Source: an uncultured Erythrobacter sp.
Lineage (GTDB): Bacteria > Pseudomonadota > Alphaproteobacteria > Sphingomonadales > Sphingomonadaceae
NCBI GenBank assembly: GCA_947502305.1
Contig: CANMZA010000001.1
Span: forward strand, 1,674,001 to 1,738,000
Length of the DNA: 64,000 nt
Reading direction: 5' to 3'
Part shown: piece by piece, positions 43,623 through 52,900 of the stretch
Layout: every line of letters begins with the position of its first letter
Position numbering within the stretch: position 1 is the stretch's first letter
Notes under the pieces: generated by a model
Databases searched by the model: none
What the model saw: only the letters and a program-made list of their open reading frames with translations
What the model was told of the DNA's origin: nothing
Made by a program: the position numbers and the translations under genes

Positions 43623-45149
43623 TTACGCCGGTTGCGGGGCGGGATCATCTCCAAAGGCAAATTCAGCGCTTTGGCCGAAAACCAAACGGTTGATGATCAG
43701 CGATGTCGCCACCGACAAGATCAACGTCACCGCCATGCCGTGAATATAATGCGCCGGTTCCCACCACATGCTCCAAAACGCATAGAATGCCACGCCCGTC
43801 ACCACGCCGATCATCGCCGCCGCCGCTTTCACATTGCGGAACGCAAGGCCGACGATAAAGGCCGAGAGGATCGGCATAGAGAGCAATCCGTAAAGCTGTT
43901 GAACGGTGTTAATCAGGCTTTCCTGACTGGCGAAAAACGGCACCAGCGCCAGAGCAAACAGGCTCATCAAAATCGACACAATCGCGCCCAAACGGCCAAC
44001 GCTCTTGGCTTTCCCAACATAGGCTTCGTGCATATCGCAAACATACAGAGCCGCGCTGGCATTGAGGATTGAGTTAAACGTCGTCAGCACCGCCGCAAAC
44101 AAAGCCGCGGCAAACGCGCCGGAGAGCCATAGCGGCAGAACCTCTGCAACAATCATCCCGTAAGCGCCATCTTGCGGGACATCGCCGAACAATTTGTACG
44201 ACACGATCCCCGGCACAACCACGATCAGCGGCACAATCAGCAACCGAATGCCCGCCGCTGCCATCACACCCTTTTGCGCCTCCGCTACGGTGGGGGATGC
44301 CATTGCGCGCTGAGTGATCGTTTGATTGGTCGACCAATAAAATGTCTGGATGAAGATCATTCCCGTCAGCAATGTGTGCCACGGAATGTCCGAATTGCTG
44401 TCACCGATCAGCGTAAGCCGCTCTGCCGGAATGCCGCTGAGGTCAAAATCAATCGCCTTTAGCGCAAGGAACACCACCACCAGAGCGAGGCTGAGAATGA
44501 GGACGCCCGAATATGTGTCCGACACCGCCACCGCGCGCAGCCCGCCGAAAATAGCGTAAGCCGCACCAATTGTCGCCAGAATGACAGAGAAGATCATCAG
44601 GTTTGCGATTTTGACATTCAGGCCCATCATCTCAAGCGCTTCTGGTGAAACAGAGGACAAAAGGAACCGCGCATCGCCCCCATCATAGCCGAGCATCGAC
44701 AGGAAAAACTTCGATCCGCCATACAGGATCGCGGGTAGGAAAATGAACAGATTTCCAGCCAAAAACAGCAAGCTGATCAGCGCGCGAATGTGCTTATCGC
44801 CGTATTTTTTCTGCAACAGCTCCGTCGTGGTGGTGCAGTTGTTTTTATAATAGACCGGCAGAAAAACGAAGGCGAGGATGAACAGGCCGACCACGGCGGC
44901 AAATTCCCACCACGCCACCAGCAGCATCTGATTGCCGTTCATGCTCACCAATTGATCGGTGGACAGGTTGGTCAGCGTTATCGAACCGGCGACAAAATAC
45001 CAAGCGAGCCCGCCATTGGCGAGGAAGTAGTCTTTCTCATCACCGCTTCCGCCATTCGCCGCGCCGCGTTTACCCCGGCAATGCATATAGGTCGCAAAGG
45101 CGATCAAGGCGGTGATGGTCAGGAAAACCGTGACCTGAATTGTGCTCAT
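43623..45149 (-). CDS. Sodium/solute symporter (SSS family), probably galactoside-type
   Basis: A 508-residue inner-membrane transporter with about 13-14 TM segments, beginning with TM VFLTITALIAFATYM and the DYFLANGGLAWYFVAGSITLTNLS segment typical of vSGLT-like proteins, followed by Q-x-L-V-S-M-N-G-N-Q. Family members import sugars, sialic acid or myo-inositol with sodium. Divergence from the alpha-galactosidase gene and the neighbouring galT-galK support a galactose or galactoside substrate. Confidence 0.88.
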   Translation of the reverse strand: MSTIQVTVFLTITALIAFATYMHCRGKRGAANGGSGDEKDYFLANGGLAWYFVAGSITLTNLSTDQLVSMNGNQMLLVAWWEFAAVVGLFILAFVFLPVYYKNNCTTTTELLQKKYGDKHIRALISLLFLAGNLFIFLPAILYGGSKFFLSMLGYDGGDARFLLSSVSPEALEMMGLNVKIANLMIFSVILATIGAAYAIFGGLRAVAVSDTYSGVLILSLALVVVFLALKAIDFDLSGIPAERLTLIGDSNSDIPWHTLLTGMIFIQTFYWSTNQTITQRAMASPTVAEAQKGVMAAAGIRLLIVPLIVVVPGIVSYKLFGDVPQDGAYGMIVAEVLPLWLSGAFAAALFAAVLTTFNSILNASAALYVCDMHEAYVGKAKSVGRLGAIVSILMSLFALALVPFFASQESLINTVQQLYGLLSMPILSAFIVGLAFRNVKAAAAMIGVVTGVAFYAFWSMWWEPAHYIHGMAVTLILSVATSLIINRLVFGQSAEFAFGDDPAPQPA

Positions 45150-45300
45150 TTTGATATCCCTCGCCCGTATTCTGATCGCCGCGCTTTAAACGCTTTTCGC
45201 TTTCCGGCACTCTTTCAACATCGCGCCCTTGCGGCAAGTGCGCAGAAAAGGAAATGGCGGACATACCCGCGATCTCGCTCATTGAACTGCGCCTAAGATT

Positions 45301-45330
45301 GAAACTGGCCAGATCGAAACTGGCCAGATC
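45301..45330. repeat. 15-bp direct repeat in the symporter/galactosidase intergenic region
   Basis: GAAACTGGCCAGATC occurs twice head to tail (45301-45315, 45316-45330) and a third partial GAAC follows. Each unit contains the palindrome CTGGCCAG. It lies between divergent sugar genes and is a candidate operator. Confidence 0.75.
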
Positions 45331-45438
45331 GAACAAGGGCGGATACGGAAAATTTCATGGCTCGCCGCAATGCAATGTCTCATCAGACAAGCGAATGCGT
45401 GGTGGTGAAAGGTTTGAGCAAAGGGATGGATTGTTTGG

Positions 45439-47736
45439 ATGGCAGATGATGACGCAAATGCAGCGCCCGCAATCCATGACAATCGCGCGTCAGGCAGCAG
45501 CGGAGGCGGCGACGGCGACGGCGACGGCGTAACGCAATATTACGAATTGCGCGGCGGTGGCAGCTATCTGGCGATTGAAGCCACGCCCGGCATGCGCCCC
45601 ATTATCCTTTATGCTGGCCCTGATTTACCGGGGGCAAGTGCGGCGGAATTGGCTCTGCTCGCCACGCGCCAACACGCACCGGGCAGCGCGGCGGTCCCGC
45701 TGCGCGGATCACTGCTCAATGAAATCGGCACTGGCATTTCGGGCCCGTCTGGGCTTGCAGGGCATCGCGGCGGGCAAGATTGGGCCATTGACCTGCGGAT
45801 CACCGCCGTCACCGCGCTCAGCGAATTCGCCGTCGCAATACACTGCGAAGACACCAATACCGGCATTCGCGCGGTCCACAATTTTACGATCCATGCGGTC
45901 ACCGGCTTGCTCGCCGCCAACACAGTGATCGAAAACACCCACGATGCGGATTTTGATTTGGATTGGTGCGCGGCATTGTGCCTGCCGTTTGATCCGCGCC
46001 TGTCCCGGTTTTTGAGCTTTACTGGCCGCTGGTCCGGTGAATTTCACATCGAAGAAGTGCCCGCATTCCAAGGCAGCATCGTGCGCGAAAACAAATCCGG
46101 GCGCACCAGCCACAATGTCTTCCCCGGCGGCATTCTCGCCAGTTCTGAAACCAACGAGACAAGCGGGCCAGCGGCGGCATTCCATCTTGCATGGAGCGGC
46201 AATCACCGATTGCGCATTGACCGGCATCAAGATGGCCGGGGCTTTGTGCAAATGGGCGAAATGGGTTTCCCCGGCGAAATTCGCTTGGGCAAAGGCGAGA
46301 CATATCAAACGCCCGATTTTCTGGTGGCGTGGTCGCAAGACGGCTTTAACGGCGCGGCCCACGCTTTTCACGATTACCTGCGCGGCAATGTGATGGAACC
46401 GCGCAGCCTCTCCAAACCCCGCCCCGTTCATTACAACACGTGGGAGGCGGTCTATTTCTTCCATGACGAAGGCACGTTGATCGAATTGGCAGAGGCGGCG
46501 GCCGCGGTTGGCGCAGAACGATATGTGCTTGATGATGGATGGTTTGGCGGGCGGCGGCATGACGGCGCTGGCCTGGGCGATTGGTGGGTATCTGAGGATA
46601 TTTATCCCAGCGGCCTGCACAAATTGGCACGGCGTATCAAAGATTTGGGAATGGAATTTGGCCTGTGGTTTGAACCTGAAATGGTCAATCCCGACAGCGA
46701 TCTTTACCGTGCGCATCCCGATTGGGTGCTGGAGGCGAAGGGCGTTGAGGCGGTGCCGTTTCGCGGGCAACTCACGCTCGACCTGACAAAGCGTGAAGTG
46801 TCTGATTACCTGTTTGAAAAGATCAGCGCCCTCGTCGCGGAATATGGCATCGCCTATATCAAATGGGACATGAACCGCGACACCCACCATCCCGCCAGCA
46901 ATAGCGATGGTCGCGGCGGTGGTGATGGCTGCACTCCGGTCAATGTTCCGCGCCGAAAGCCGGGCCAAGCGGTGATGCATTTCCAAACTCAGGCGGTGTA
47001 CCGATTGCTTGACCGATTGCGCAAAGCGCATCCGGAATTGGAGATCGAAAGCTGCTCCTCAGGCGGGGGGCGCGCCGATTTTGGGATTTTGCGGCACACG
47101 GACAGGATTTGGACATCAGACAATAATGACGCACGCCAGCGTCAGGCGATCATGCGCGGGGCATCGCATTTCTTCCCTTTGCGGGTTCTGGGCAATCATG
47201 TCGGGCCAAAGACGTGCCATATTACGGGCCGCAAATTTTCGATGGCGTTCCGCGTTGCCAGCGCGGTGCTGGGCCATATGGGCATGGAATTGGATTTACG
47301 TGCGGAAAAACCGCAGGATCTGGAAACGCTAAAGGCGGGCATTGCGCTGCATAAAAAGCATCGCACTCTGATCCATGAGGGGCGGTTCTGGCGGCTGGAT
47401 AGCGAGGCGCATACCAATATTATCGGCTGCGTTGCGGATGACAGGTCAGAGGCGCTGTTTTCCTATGCGAAGCTGGATACCGAATTGGCGACTTTGCCCC
47501 GGCGCATCCATTTCGCCGGGTTGGACCCGGCCGCGCATTACCGGATAAAGATGGTCTGGCCTGCTCATAATCCGTCAATCAGCACGCCGTCGATTGTCGA
47601 TGCCGCTAATTTGCAAGGGGATGGAGCAGAGGGCGGAGCGGTGTTTTCCGGCGCGGCTTTGATGGGGCACGGGATACAGCCGCCATTGACTTTCCCTGAC
47701 ACTTGCCTGTTTTACCACCTTCAATCCGCCGGTTAA
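45439..47736 (+). CDS. Alpha-galactosidase, glycoside hydrolase family 36
   Basis: A 765-residue enzyme releasing galactose from alpha-galactosides such as melibiose or raffinose. An Asp/Gly-rich N-terminal tail (about 1-35) is followed by a beta-sandwich domain and the catalytic barrel with VLDDGWFGGR, GLWFEPEM, nucleophile Asp477 in KWDMNRD and the acid/base Asp561 in TSDNND; ESCSSGGGR lies between. No signal peptide, so it acts on imported sugars in the cytoplasm. galT starts 10 bp downstream. Confidence 0.95.
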   Translation: MADDDANAAPAIHDNRASGSSGGGDGDGDGVTQYYELRGGGSYLAIEATPGMRPIILYAGPDLPGASAAELALLATRQHAPGSAAVPLRGSLLNEIGTGISGPSGLAGHRGGQDWAIDLRITAVTALSEFAVAIHCEDTNTGIRAVHNFTIHAVTGLLAANTVIENTHDADFDLDWCAALCLPFDPRLSRFLSFTGRWSGEFHIEEVPAFQGSIVRENKSGRTSHNVFPGGILASSETNETSGPAAAFHLAWSGNHRLRIDRHQDGRGFVQMGEMGFPGEIRLGKGETYQTPDFLVAWSQDGFNGAAHAFHDYLRGNVMEPRSLSKPRPVHYNTWEAVYFFHDEGTLIELAEAAAAVGAERYVLDDGWFGGRRHDGAGLGDWWVSEDIYPSGLHKLARRIKDLGMEFGLWFEPEMVNPDSDLYRAHPDWVLEAKGVEAVPFRGQLTLDLTKREVSDYLFEKISALVAEYGIAYIKWDMNRDTHHPASNSDGRGGGDGCTPVNVPRRKPGQAVMHFQTQAVYRLLDRLRKAHPELEIESCSSGGGRADFGILRHTDRIWTSDNNDARQRQAIMRGASHFFPLRVLGNHVGPKTCHITGRKFSMAFRVASAVLGHMGMELDLRAEKPQDLETLKAGIALHKKHRTLIHEGRFWRLDSEAHTNIIGCVADDRSEALFSYAKLDTELATLPRRIHFAGLDPAAHYRIKMVWPAHNPSISTPSIVDAANLQGDGAEGGAVFSGAALMGHGIQPPLTFPDTCLFYHLQSAG

Positions 47737-47746
47737 GCGAGCACCT

Positions 47747-48826
47747 GTGAGCGACACTATCATCCTACCCAAAACGATCGGCGGCGCGCGCATTTATCGG
47801 CGCGATTTTCGCAAGGCCGATGGCCGGATGCTGCGATTGTATGGACGCAGCGTCCATAGCGCCGATCCGTTGCCGCAAAGCGCCGATGATCTGGCGCAAG
47901 GCGGGGAATTGCGCCGTCACCCTCTTCGCGGGGAATGGAATGTCTATGCCGCGCACCGGCAAAATCGCACGTTCAAACCCTCCGCCGCCGATGATCCGCT
48001 TGCGCCGAGTGTAGCGGGCGGGCCAGAGACAGAGATACCTTTTAGCGATTTTGAACTGGCGATATTTGAGAACAAATTTGCCGCCTTCCACCCTTCTGCC
48101 GCCAATCCGGCGACTTTGGGCGAAATTGCGACAAAGCCGGCACGCGGTGCCTGTGATGTGGTCGTGTATGATCCGGCAGGAACGGGCAATTTGGCAAGCA
48201 TTGGCGCGGATCGGCGCAAGGTTTTGATCGCGGCTCTGATTGACCGATATGATGCTTTGTTCGCCGCGGGTTGCAATTACGTTTTACCGTTTGAAAATCG
48301 CGGGGATGAGGTCGGCGTAACGCTGCATCATCCGCACGGTCAAATTTATGGTTTTGAAGAGGTGCCGCTGGTGCAGCAGCGCGCAGCGCAAGCCTTTGCA
48401 AGCGGGTATGATTTGGCGGCCGAAATGGCCTGTACTTTGCCCGAATACGGGATTGCAGAAGCGGGCAATGTGGCAGCGTTTGTGCCGCGATTTGCGCGGT
48501 TCCCTTATGAGGTTTGGATTGCCCCAAAAATCCGGCGCGCGGGGCCGTGGGATTGCAATGACGAGGAATTGGAAGGCTTGGCCGAGATGCTGGGCGAAGT
48601 TACGCGGCGTTACGATGCCCTGTTCCAGCAACCCGCCGCCACAATGATGGCGTTTCACGCTGCGCCGCGCGGGGACGGTGAAAATTTTCATTTTACCGTG
48701 CAATTCTATCCGCTGCTGCGCGCGCCGGGCCGGGTGAAATATCTCGCCTCTGTTGAGCAACATACCGGTGTTTTCACGGTTGATGTGATGCCGGAAAGCG
48801 CCGTCCAAGCATTGCGCGAGGTTTAA
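47747..48826 (+). CDS. galT: Galactose-1-phosphate uridylyltransferase
   Basis: It exchanges UMP between UDP-glucose and galactose-1-phosphate. The 359 residues carry the HIT-like active site HHPHGQIYG with the nucleophilic His, and RNKFAAFHP-like zinc-region segments (FENKFAAFHPSAANP). The start is GTG at 47747. It overlaps no neighbour but is one base from galK, in one operon with the galactosidase. Confidence 0.96.
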   Translation: MSDTIILPKTIGGARIYRRDFRKADGRMLRLYGRSVHSADPLPQSADDLAQGGELRRHPLRGEWNVYAAHRQNRTFKPSAADDPLAPSVAGGPETEIPFSDFELAIFENKFAAFHPSAANPATLGEIATKPARGACDVVVYDPAGTGNLASIGADRRKVLIAALIDRYDALFAAGCNYVLPFENRGDEVGVTLHHPHGQIYGFEEVPLVQQRAAQAFASGYDLAAEMACTLPEYGIAEAGNVAAFVPRFARFPYEVWIAPKIRRAGPWDCNDEELEGLAEMLGEVTRRYDALFQQPAATMMAFHAAPRGDGENFHFTVQFYPLLRAPGRVKYLASVEQHTGVFTVDVMPESAVQALREV

Positions 48827-48827
48827 C

Positions 48828-49865
48828 ATGTTCACAGCAAGCGCACCGGGCCGCGTCAATTTGATCGGCGAACATATTGATTACAATGGCGGAATGGTTC
48901 TGCCAGCGGCCTTGGCGATTGGCTTGGAAGTGGATTTAGAGCCGCGCGCCGGCGACGTCGTCACTATCCGCGCCGATCATTACGAAGAAGCGGCAAAACG
49001 CCAGATGGATGAAAGCGCCAACGGCCATTGGTCCGATCCGGCCTTGGGTGCGGTTTTACAAGCACGCAGCATGGGCTTGCTCAGCGGCGGCGCTGATCTG
49101 GCGATCCGGTCGACTATTCCAGAAGGATCCGGGCTGTCTTCCTCCGCCGCTTTGATTGTTGCGATCTTGAAAGCGGCCCGCGCCGCAGGTGCCGATGGAA
49201 ACCGGCCCGACCCTAGCGACACCGAAATCGCCGTCGCCGCGCGCGCGGTGGAGAATGATTTTATGGGGGTGCCTTGCGGGATCATGGATCAAATGGCCGT
49301 CGCGCTGGCGGCGCCCGGCACCGCAATGGCGCTGAATACCAAGACCCTGACGCACAGCATCGTCGATCTGCCGCGCTCACACGGCGTAGTGGTGGTGCAT
49401 TCGGGCCGAACCCGGCGGCTGACCGATGGGCGCTATGCCGCGCTGAAAGAGGAATGCGATACGGCAAAGGCGCATTTCGGCACGGATGATCTGTGTCTGC
49501 TCGATCCGGCAGAAATCGCCCGTTCCAATCTGGCGGAGCCTTACCGGAGGCGCGCCTATCATTGCGCCACCGAACATCGCCGAGTGCTCAGCGCAATTGC
49601 TGCATTGCAGGCGCAGGATATTCCCGCCTTGGGCCGCGCCATGAATGATAGCCACATTTCAATGCGCGATGATTTTGAGATGTCATTGCCCGCGATTGAT
49701 ACGCTAGTCGCAGATGCGTGCGAATTGGGCGCAAAGGGCGCGCGATTGACCGGCGGCGGGTTTGGCGGATGCATTGTCGCGGTGGTTGATAAAACGCGTC
49801 AGGACGCATGGCTCAGCCAATTGCTTGACCGGCATTCCGGCGCACGGTTTATTGGCGCGGTATAG
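48828..49865 (+). CDS. galK: Galactokinase
   Basis: It phosphorylates galactose at C1 with ATP (GHMP kinase family). The 345 residues have the galactokinase signature GRVNLIGEHIDY at 8-19, the ATP loop PEGSGLSSSAAL at about 92-103, and the third GHMP motif LTGGGFGGC near the C-terminus. With galT it completes the Leloir steps except for epimerase and mutarotase, which are not in this window. Confidence 0.97.
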   Translation: MFTASAPGRVNLIGEHIDYNGGMVLPAALAIGLEVDLEPRAGDVVTIRADHYEEAAKRQMDESANGHWSDPALGAVLQARSMGLLSGGADLAIRSTIPEGSGLSSSAALIVAILKAARAAGADGNRPDPSDTEIAVAARAVENDFMGVPCGIMDQMAVALAAPGTAMALNTKTLTHSIVDLPRSHGVVVVHSGRTRRLTDGRYAALKEECDTAKAHFGTDDLCLLDPAEIARSNLAEPYRRRAYHCATEHRRVLSAIAALQAQDIPALGRAMNDSHISMRDDFEMSLPAIDTLVADACELGAKGARLTGGGFGGCIVAVVDKTRQDAWLSQLLDRHSGARFIGAV

Positions 49866-49870
49866 GTGCA

Positions 49871-49909
49871 AAAAAAGGGGGCCGACCACTTGCGCGGCCA
49901 GCCCCCTTT
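49871..49909 (-). terminator. Terminator between galK and the autotransporter gene
   Basis: AAAGGGGGC (49874-49882) pairs with GCCCCCTTT (49901-49909) over nine positions and the enclosed bases can pair further. On the minus strand the stem is followed by six T, so it best serves the autotransporter gene, whose stop is 23 bp away; it may also stop galK read-through. Confidence 0.85.
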
Positions 49910-49931
49910 CAAACCCTAAATTTTTGGCCAA

Positions 49932-52900
49932 TCAGAACGCCAGCCGCGCCGTGACTTTGGCGGAATGCGCGTCATAGCCATCTGAGTAATCGCCGAGATA
50001 TCCCAGTTCGACTGAGAAATTCTCTGACACATCAACCGATGCCCCGGCGGCCAATTCAAAACGGTTTTGCTCCCGCTCTGGCAAGGCAACAGTGAACGCG
50101 CCCAGCTCAGCCGAGCTCAAATTGAAGCTGCGCGCATCATCCTCAAGATCGTGGATCACTGTGCCGCGTACGAAGCCATTGACGCGCGGCGAAACTTGCC
50201 CCGCCAATTCGACGCCGCCGCGCAGTTCCAAGAAATCTGCATCACTGCGCGCCACGGCGAGGCCAAAGCCGCCGGCTTCGACGGTGTCGTCAAAGCTGAG
50301 ATTTGCGCCATTGATGCCGACAGACGGCGTCAAAGACACATTCGCATCCGGCAACAGATCATATCCCGCCGCCGCGCTGTAAGCGAAACCATCGAAATCA
50401 TAGGAAGAATTGACCGCGCCGAGCAATCCGCTGCGAGCATCATCCACTTCGCCGGTGAGATAGGCGACTTCGCCGTTCAGGAAGCCGCGCTCTGCAAAGC
50501 TGGTCGCGATATATCCGCCGACTTTGATGTTTTCGACATCGGTTTGGCCGCGCAATGCAGCACCGCTGAAATCGTCATTCTCAATCTCGGCATAGCTGGC
50601 GAGCAAGCCGATCCGGCCCATTTCACCGAATACGAAATCGCCGCCAACGGTGAAGATCGTCTGATCGCTTTCATAGCCGCCTGATGTAGAAGTGACGCCG
50701 TCTTGCTCTGCCCCGCGCAAAATGAATTCGCCCCAAATGCCCGATGCATCGCCAAGCAAATGACGGTTGAGCGCATCGCTGGCGGCGCTGGAGGTTTCAA
50801 AAATCTCGCGCGCCGCGCCATCTGACAAAGACGGCAAGGCATCAAGTGCCAAGGTTTCGAATGCACCTGTATCGGGCAAACCATTGATCAGGTCGAAATT
50901 CGCCTGGCTCAGCGTGCCTGCATTCAACGCCTGCGTAACCGCCGCGCCAAATGTGATCAGATTGGTGTCTTGCGATGTGATCAATTGGTTGACCGCATTC
51001 ACTTGAACCGACAGCGAACCGACAATTGGCACATAATCGACCAGCAAATCGTCATCGATAATGTTGATGGTGCCGCCATTATCGGTGAAGCCTGCGCCGT
51101 CTTGCAGCACCAGAACCGTTTGCCCAACAAGCGCCACATCCAGCGGCGTTTCGATGGTAATCGTCCCGGTTTCCTCCAGCACCATTGCACCAGTTGATGT
51201 CAGCGAATCCACGCCAAGGCCGAGGGTGACATTGCCTTCAATCGTGACATCGCCCTGCAATGTCCGCGCGCCCGATACGCGCAAATCGCTTTGCGTGCCC
51301 AGCGTACTGCTTTCAAAACCAACCAGATTGTCGGCATCCAATGTCCCGCCCAGAACCGCCGTGTCTGTGCCCGCGCCGCCATCAACCGTGCCAGCGATAG
51401 AGGATGCATTCCAAGCGAGGATGAACGTATCATCGCCGCCATCTAGATTGATATTACCGGTTACCGTTGCGCCCATATTCTGCGCAAAACTATCCGCGCC
51501 TTCACCCAGCGAAACCGCATCCGCACCGGCGCTGTTGATCGCGCCAGAATTGACCACGTTCAAAGCGCCCGCCGCGCTGCTGATGATCGCGGTTTGATCA
51601 CCGCTGATCACGCCGCCAGCGGCATTGGTGATCGTACCGCCATCCGCGGCAATGCCAGTAAAGGCAGAGGAGATTGTGCCGGTATTGGTGATTGTGAGAT
51701 CGCCCAGACTGTCTGCATTCACCCCAAACGCCGCCGCGCCCGCCGTGCTGATTGCGCCGGAATTGTTGAGCGAGGAACCATCCGCGCCAAAGCGAACCGC
51801 ATCATCGCCGCCTGAATTGACGGTGCCGGTGTTGGTGAACACGCTCAGCCCAGCCAGATCAAATCCGCGTGCCAAAGCGGCATCGACGCTGCCTGAATTG
51901 TCGACCGTGGATGCGCCGGTGATTGTCACCGCTTGCGCGCCGTCGCCCTGCGTCGTGATGCTGCCTGCGTTTGAAACATTGCCCGCGCCAAGCACAACGA
52001 CGCCGCCGGAAAACTCGCCTTGTGTGCTCAAAACGCTGTTTGCGCCCAAAGTCACCGCAGCGGCTTCTCCGCCGATAATGCCGATTGCATTGTCGCCTGT
52101 CGTGGCGATTGTGCCATCGCTGTTGGCGGTGCTGTTATCGCCGATGATCACACCGGCCAAACCTTCGCCGCTCGCCGAAACGCTTGCGCCTGCGGCATTG
52201 GTGAAGCTGGCATCGTTCAGCAAATTCACGCCAATCGAAAGATCGCCCGCCGTCGTGATTGATCCGGTGTTGGTAACGCTCGCGCCGTCTTCTGCATCAA
52301 TTGCAATTGCAGAAAGGCCGGATGTTTCGATAGCGCCGTCATTTTGAACAATGCCGCCATCCCGCAAAGAGATCGCAAAGCCGCCATCGCCTGTCGTAAC
52401 AATCTCACCATCGGCGGAATTGTTGATGGTGACACCATCGGCGCGGCCCAAAACGCCAATCGAGCTTTCCCCTTCGGTTTGGATCAGGCCCGCATTGTTG
52501 ACGATTGCATTCAAACGCAGCTCCACCGCATCAGCGGCATCATTGCCTGTGGTCAGGATCGTGCCATTGTTGGTGACCACCGAATCCGCCCCGGCGCGCA
52601 CGCCGTTTGCGGTGTCGCCACTGGTGGTGATCATGCCGTCATTGACGATAGTCCCGGCGACCAAGACAGAGATGCCGCGCGCTTCTACGCCCGCAGTCGA
52701 AATGAACCCGTCTGCGCCATTGGTGATGTTGCTGTTATCGCGTAAACCCACACCATAGGCGAAATCTCCGCCGGTTTGGATCGTGCCGTTATTCACAACA
52801 GTGCCGTTTTCCTGAAGATCAACGGCAATGCCAAAATCGCCAGCCGTCTGGATCAATCCATCATTCTGAACGCTCGCATCGTCGACCGCCAAGACGCCGA

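Noticed and set aside
43680..43700. Further CCAAACGGTT match inside the symporter gene
   Set aside because: No complementary arm or CCGCAAG follows; it is coding sequence and not a copy of the dispersed element.
45709..47031. 440-codon frame opposite the alpha-galactosidase
   Set aside because: Antisense to conserved catalytic regions of GH36; composition typical of a reverse-strand shadow.
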